A DNA stretch of 8,288 nt from contig DAAV01000095.1 of the NCBI GenBank assembly GCA_001701295.1, forward strand, positions 1 to 8,288. The letters are read 5' to 3'. Position 1 is the stretch's first letter. Every line of letters begins with the position of its first letter. Made by a program: the position numbers and the translations under genes. Below the pieces are notes generated by a model that made no database searches, was not told the DNA's origin, and was given only the letters and a program-made list of their open reading frames with translations. Shown piece after piece: positions 5,735-8,288 of the stretch. Source of the DNA: Bacteroidales bacterium H10 (GTDB lineage Bacteria > Bacteroidota > Bacteroidia > Bacteroidales > Muribaculaceae).

Positions 5735-8119
5735 ATGACAAAGATTGCAGATAATTATTTCAAATTAGATCCGTGGAAAATCATTGAAGAAGGTTTTGAT
5801 CCGAAACATGGGAAAATTGCCGAGTCAATCTTCTCTCTCGGCAACGAATACATGGGAGTCAGAGGATATTTTGACGAGGGTTACAGCGGAGAGAAACACG
5901 TCGGAAGCTATTTTAACGGATTTTTCGAGATGCTTAAGTTCAAGCATCCGGTAGCATACAACGGTTTTGTCACTACAGGCGCCGACATGACAAATTCAGT
6001 CGACTGGCTCTATACCCGTCTGACTCTTGACAGCGAGGTTCTCGATTTGGCAAAATCAAAATTCTACGATTTCAGAAGAGAGCTTGACCTGCGCACCGGT
6101 GTCCTTACCCGTTCATTCGTATGGGAGACGAAGACCGGCAAAAAGCTCAGACTGTCGTTCGAGCGGTTCACAAGTCTGGTCAACACTCACCTCGGGGCAC
6201 AGCAAGTCACGATGGAGCCACTCAACTTCAGCGGGGAAATCAAAATAGAGACCGGACTTGACTTTTCGATTCACGCCGAAGAGAAACCCAATAACTGGAC
6301 CGCTCCCCGCAAGGAGAAGACCGGTGATGTGTTTGCCATTCTCGGCGAAACTAAAATCGGCAAACGCAATCTCGCGGCAACATTCAGACTGGAGTTTGAC
6401 GACGATTTCAAAGGCGAACTGCCGCTTGTCACCGACGATCTGTACGCCGGTACGGAATTTACGCTCCCCCTTTCCGAGGGAATACCCCTCTCCTTCCGCA
6501 AGATTTCCGTGAATTATGCAGGGAAGGTGCTTGGCAACACCGACGACGCGTGGAAACATACATTCAAGGTCGCAAGAAACATTAAGTTCGGGCAAATCAA
6601 TAGCTCCAAATATATCAACGAACCGGCCGACGTTGTCTGGGGAAAGGCGCTGCAGCTCGCCAACGACCGCGTCTGTTATGCTGAGGCGATCAGCCGGCAT
6701 AAGGCGTTCTGGGAGAACGTGTGGGACAAGCTCGACATAGTGATCGATGGAGACGACGAGAACCAACAGGGCATACGCTATTGCATCTTCCAGCTCCACC
6801 AGACATATCACGGTTCTGACCCCACGCTCAATATCGGAGCAAAAGGCCTTACAGGTGACGCTTATGGCGGCAAAGCCTTCTGGGACACGGAGGTATACTG
6901 TCTTGCATTCTACATCTTCAACAACCCTGAAGCCGCCAGAAATCTTCTGGAATTCAGGTATTCCACTCTGGGACAGGCCAGGATCAGGGCAAAAGTGCTT
7001 GACTGCGACGGAGCATGCTATCCAATCGCGACTATCGACGGATGGGAGAACTGCGAATTATGGCAACACGCATCTCTTCAGATCCATGTCAGCGGATCAG
7101 TTGCTTTCGGAATCGAACAGTATGCCACCCTCACCGGCGACAAGGATTTTCTCTATGGCCACGGCATCGAGATGCTCATTGAGATAGCGCGCTTCTACGC
7201 CAGCCGCGTCCAGCAGGATCCCCATACCGGCGAATATGGATATTACGGTGTCATGGGCGTCGACGAGTTCCATATGATGGTCAACAACAATTGCTTTGTA
7301 AACTATGTGGCTAAAAAATCTATTGACTATACCCTCAAAGTAGCCGAAAAACTGAAAAGTGAATCTCCTGAAAAGTGGAATGCAATCGTCGAGAAACTCC
7401 GGCTCGAGGATTCGGAACTGGCAAAATTCGCGGAAATAGCCGGCCATATGAAAATGCTTCAACGTCCCGACGGCGTTTACGAGCAGCACGACGGATTTTT
7501 CAATCTCCCCCATATTGACCTTAACAAGATTCAGAAGAACGAGTTGCCGCTTTACGATTACTGGTCGTACGACCGCATATACCGCACTGATATGGTCAAA
7601 CAGCCCGATGTGCTGATGTTCCTCTTCATGTATGCCCAGGACTTCCCCATGTCGGTTAAAAAAGCCAACTATGAATATTATGAGCCTATTTGCATGCACG
7701 AGTCATCCCTGTCGCCTTCCATTCATTCGGTGATCGCATCGGAGATAGGCAAACATGACGAAGCGACCGATTTCTTCGGCTTCGCCACTCGTCTTGACCT
7801 TGACGACTATAACAACAATACATACCAGGGATTGCATACCACCTCCATTTCCGCGGCATGGACGAATATAGCGTATGGCTTCGGAGGAATGCGCACCGAC
7901 AGAGATGTCCTCTCTTTCGCCCCGTCAATGCCTGCAAAATGGAATGGTCTGGCGTTCAAACTCTTATACCGCGGTGCCATTCTGAGCATCAATATCGCGA
8001 AAGACTCCGCTTCATTCAAGACAGACGGCAAGAACGTCAAATTGAAAATTTACGATAAGGAATATGACGTTGACGGCAAAGGGGTGACTGTCGACATTCC
8101 GGATTTTTATAAATCATGA
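5735..8119 (+). CDS. Glycoside hydrolase family 65 phosphorylase, maltose-phosphorylase-like
   Basis: This 794-aa cytoplasmic GH65 enzyme is expected to convert an alpha-glucoside, probably maltose, plus phosphate to beta-glucose 1-phosphate and glucose. The start IADNYFKLDPWKIIEEGFDP and the block IFSLGNEYMGVRGYF (32-46) are typical of Bacteroidetes proteins annotated as maltose phosphorylase. Barrel motifs are FWDTE (382-386), E511 as expected general acid in GVDEF (508-512), KQPD (622-625) and HESSLS (655-660) for phosphate, and GLHTTSISAAW (699-709). The proline usual in GPDE is valine here. The acceptor-side segment ENCELWQHASLQ (438-449) differs from the HNEWE-type segment of Firmicutes maltose phosphorylases, so the exact sugar is uncertain. 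A TTG at 5675 would add 20 residues unlike family members. The ATG at 5735, preceded by the A-rich ACAAAACAAAATT, is preferred. No beta-phosphoglucomutase partner is visible in the window. Confidence 0.85.
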   Translation: MTKIADNYFKLDPWKIIEEGFDPKHGKIAESIFSLGNEYMGVRGYFDEGYSGEKHVGSYFNGFFEMLKFKHPVAYNGFVTTGADMTNSVDWLYTRLTLDSEVLDLAKSKFYDFRRELDLRTGVLTRSFVWETKTGKKLRLSFERFTSLVNTHLGAQQVTMEPLNFSGEIKIETGLDFSIHAEEKPNNWTAPRKEKTGDVFAILGETKIGKRNLAATFRLEFDDDFKGELPLVTDDLYAGTEFTLPLSEGIPLSFRKISVNYAGKVLGNTDDAWKHTFKVARNIKFGQINSSKYINEPADVVWGKALQLANDRVCYAEAISRHKAFWENVWDKLDIVIDGDDENQQGIRYCIFQLHQTYHGSDPTLNIGAKGLTGDAYGGKAFWDTEVYCLAFYIFNNPEAARNLLEFRYSTLGQARIRAKVLDCDGACYPIATIDGWENCELWQHASLQIHVSGSVAFGIEQYATLTGDKDFLYGHGIEMLIEIARFYASRVQQDPHTGEYGYYGVMGVDEFHMMVNNNCFVNYVAKKSIDYTLKVAEKLKSESPEKWNAIVEKLRLEDSELAKFAEIAGHMKMLQRPDGVYEQHDGFFNLPHIDLNKIQKNELPLYDYWSYDRIYRTDMVKQPDVLMFLFMYAQDFPMSVKKANYEYYEPICMHESSLSPSIHSVIASEIGKHDEATDFFGFATRLDLDDYNNNTYQGLHTTSISAAWTNIAYGFGGMRTDRDVLSFAPSMPAKWNGLAFKLLYRGAILSINIAKDSASFKTDGKNVKLKIYDKEYDVDGKGVTVDIPDFYKS

Positions 8120-8229
8120 TGTGTGGGCAGACGATCGTGCCGTTTTCCGCGCACGACCATCCAATTTCTTGAAATTTAATTTATAAGTAGCTATTGAAAA
8201 TTAATGTATACATAAAACACTGTTATTTT
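8120..8229. terminator. Weak terminator-like structure after the GH65 operon
   Basis: TCGTGC (8135-8140) pairs with GCACGA (8151-8156) around CGTTTTCCGC, and a second small palindrome, AATTTC-TT-GAAATT, follows at 8163-8176. Neither is followed by a proper T run, though the sequence is A/T-rich to 8231. Termination of the operon somewhere here is likely from position, but the structural evidence is weak. Confidence 0.3.
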
Positions 8230-8288
8230 TTAGGCGTTTAGGTTCTGGAGCGAAGGAGCATAGCGGGCTATGCGACTGAACGACAGGA
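8230..8288 (-). other. Possible tail of a convergent gene at the right edge, with palindrome
   Basis: On the minus strand a frame is open from the window edge to a TAA at 8230-8232, ending SRIARYAPSLQNLNA. It contains a palindrome, GCATAGC-GG-GCTATGC (8258-8273). The base composition changes sharply here from the A/T-rich spacer on its left. It may be the 3' end of a convergent gene or the edge of a repeat or insertion element. Too little is visible to decide. Confidence 0.25.

Noticed and set aside
6113..6811. 232-aa minus-strand frame
   Set aside because: It is antisense to the second GH65 gene and reflects that gene's codon pattern, with no motifs of its own.
7097..7699. 200-aa minus-strand frame
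   Set aside because: It is antisense to the catalytic barrel of the second GH65 gene, where KQPD and GVDEF are on the plus strand.
1..8288. CRISPR array, tRNA, rRNA or complete insertion sequence
   Set aside because: No regularly spaced direct repeats, cloverleaf-like segment or transposase reading frame was found in the window.

Overview
The window looks like chromosomal DNA of a gut-type Bacteroidota, most likely order Bacteroidales. The reasons are start codons preceded by A/T-rich leaders without a clear Shine-Dalgarno, a perfect Bacteroides-type -7 element (TAnnTTTG) upstream of the sugar operon, and proteins whose sequence reads like Bacteroidales homologues. Genus cannot be fixed from the sequence; a Muribaculaceae- or Bacteroides-like source is a guess.

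Left third (1-1134): remains of a type I restriction-modification locus on the minus strand. The 3' part of an hsdS specificity gene (1-684) runs off the left edge. It has no usable start codon before its DNA-recognition domain, so it looks like a silent or truncated specificity cassette. Behind it lies a short remnant of a DUF1016 (YhcG-type, PDDEXK nuclease) gene (736-981), a frequent neighbour of hsdS in this phylum. The remnant carries a perfect 18-bp hairpin (828-869).

Middle (1135-3349): one intact plus-strand gene of 426 aa, which I read as a DUF4427-type protein with an AbiGi/DUF2971-like N-terminal half, a plausible defence effector. About 930 bp of gene debris follows: the first ~25 codons of a yccF-like membrane protein on the plus strand, a near-perfect 15-bp inverted repeat, and two unrecognised short minus-strand reading frames joined by an ATGA stop/start overlap.

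Right part (3350-8119): an apparent two-gene operon of cytoplasmic family GH65 enzymes. The first (768 aa) resembles the kojibiose-phosphorylase side of the family and the second (794 aa) resembles Bacteroidetes maltose phosphorylase. Both keep the catalytic acid and the phosphate-binding motifs, so both should be phosphorolytic, releasing glucose 1-phosphate from alpha-glucosides. Their substrate loops differ, which suggests the pair handles two linkages. A 78-bp gap with a GC-rich hairpin separates them. The last 169 bp hold weak hairpins and possibly the tail of a convergent gene at the edge.

Overall, an eroding defence cluster abuts an intact sugar-phosphorolysis operon. The best candidates for something new are the DUF4427 protein, the silent hsdS cassette and the substrate pair of the two GH65 enzymes.
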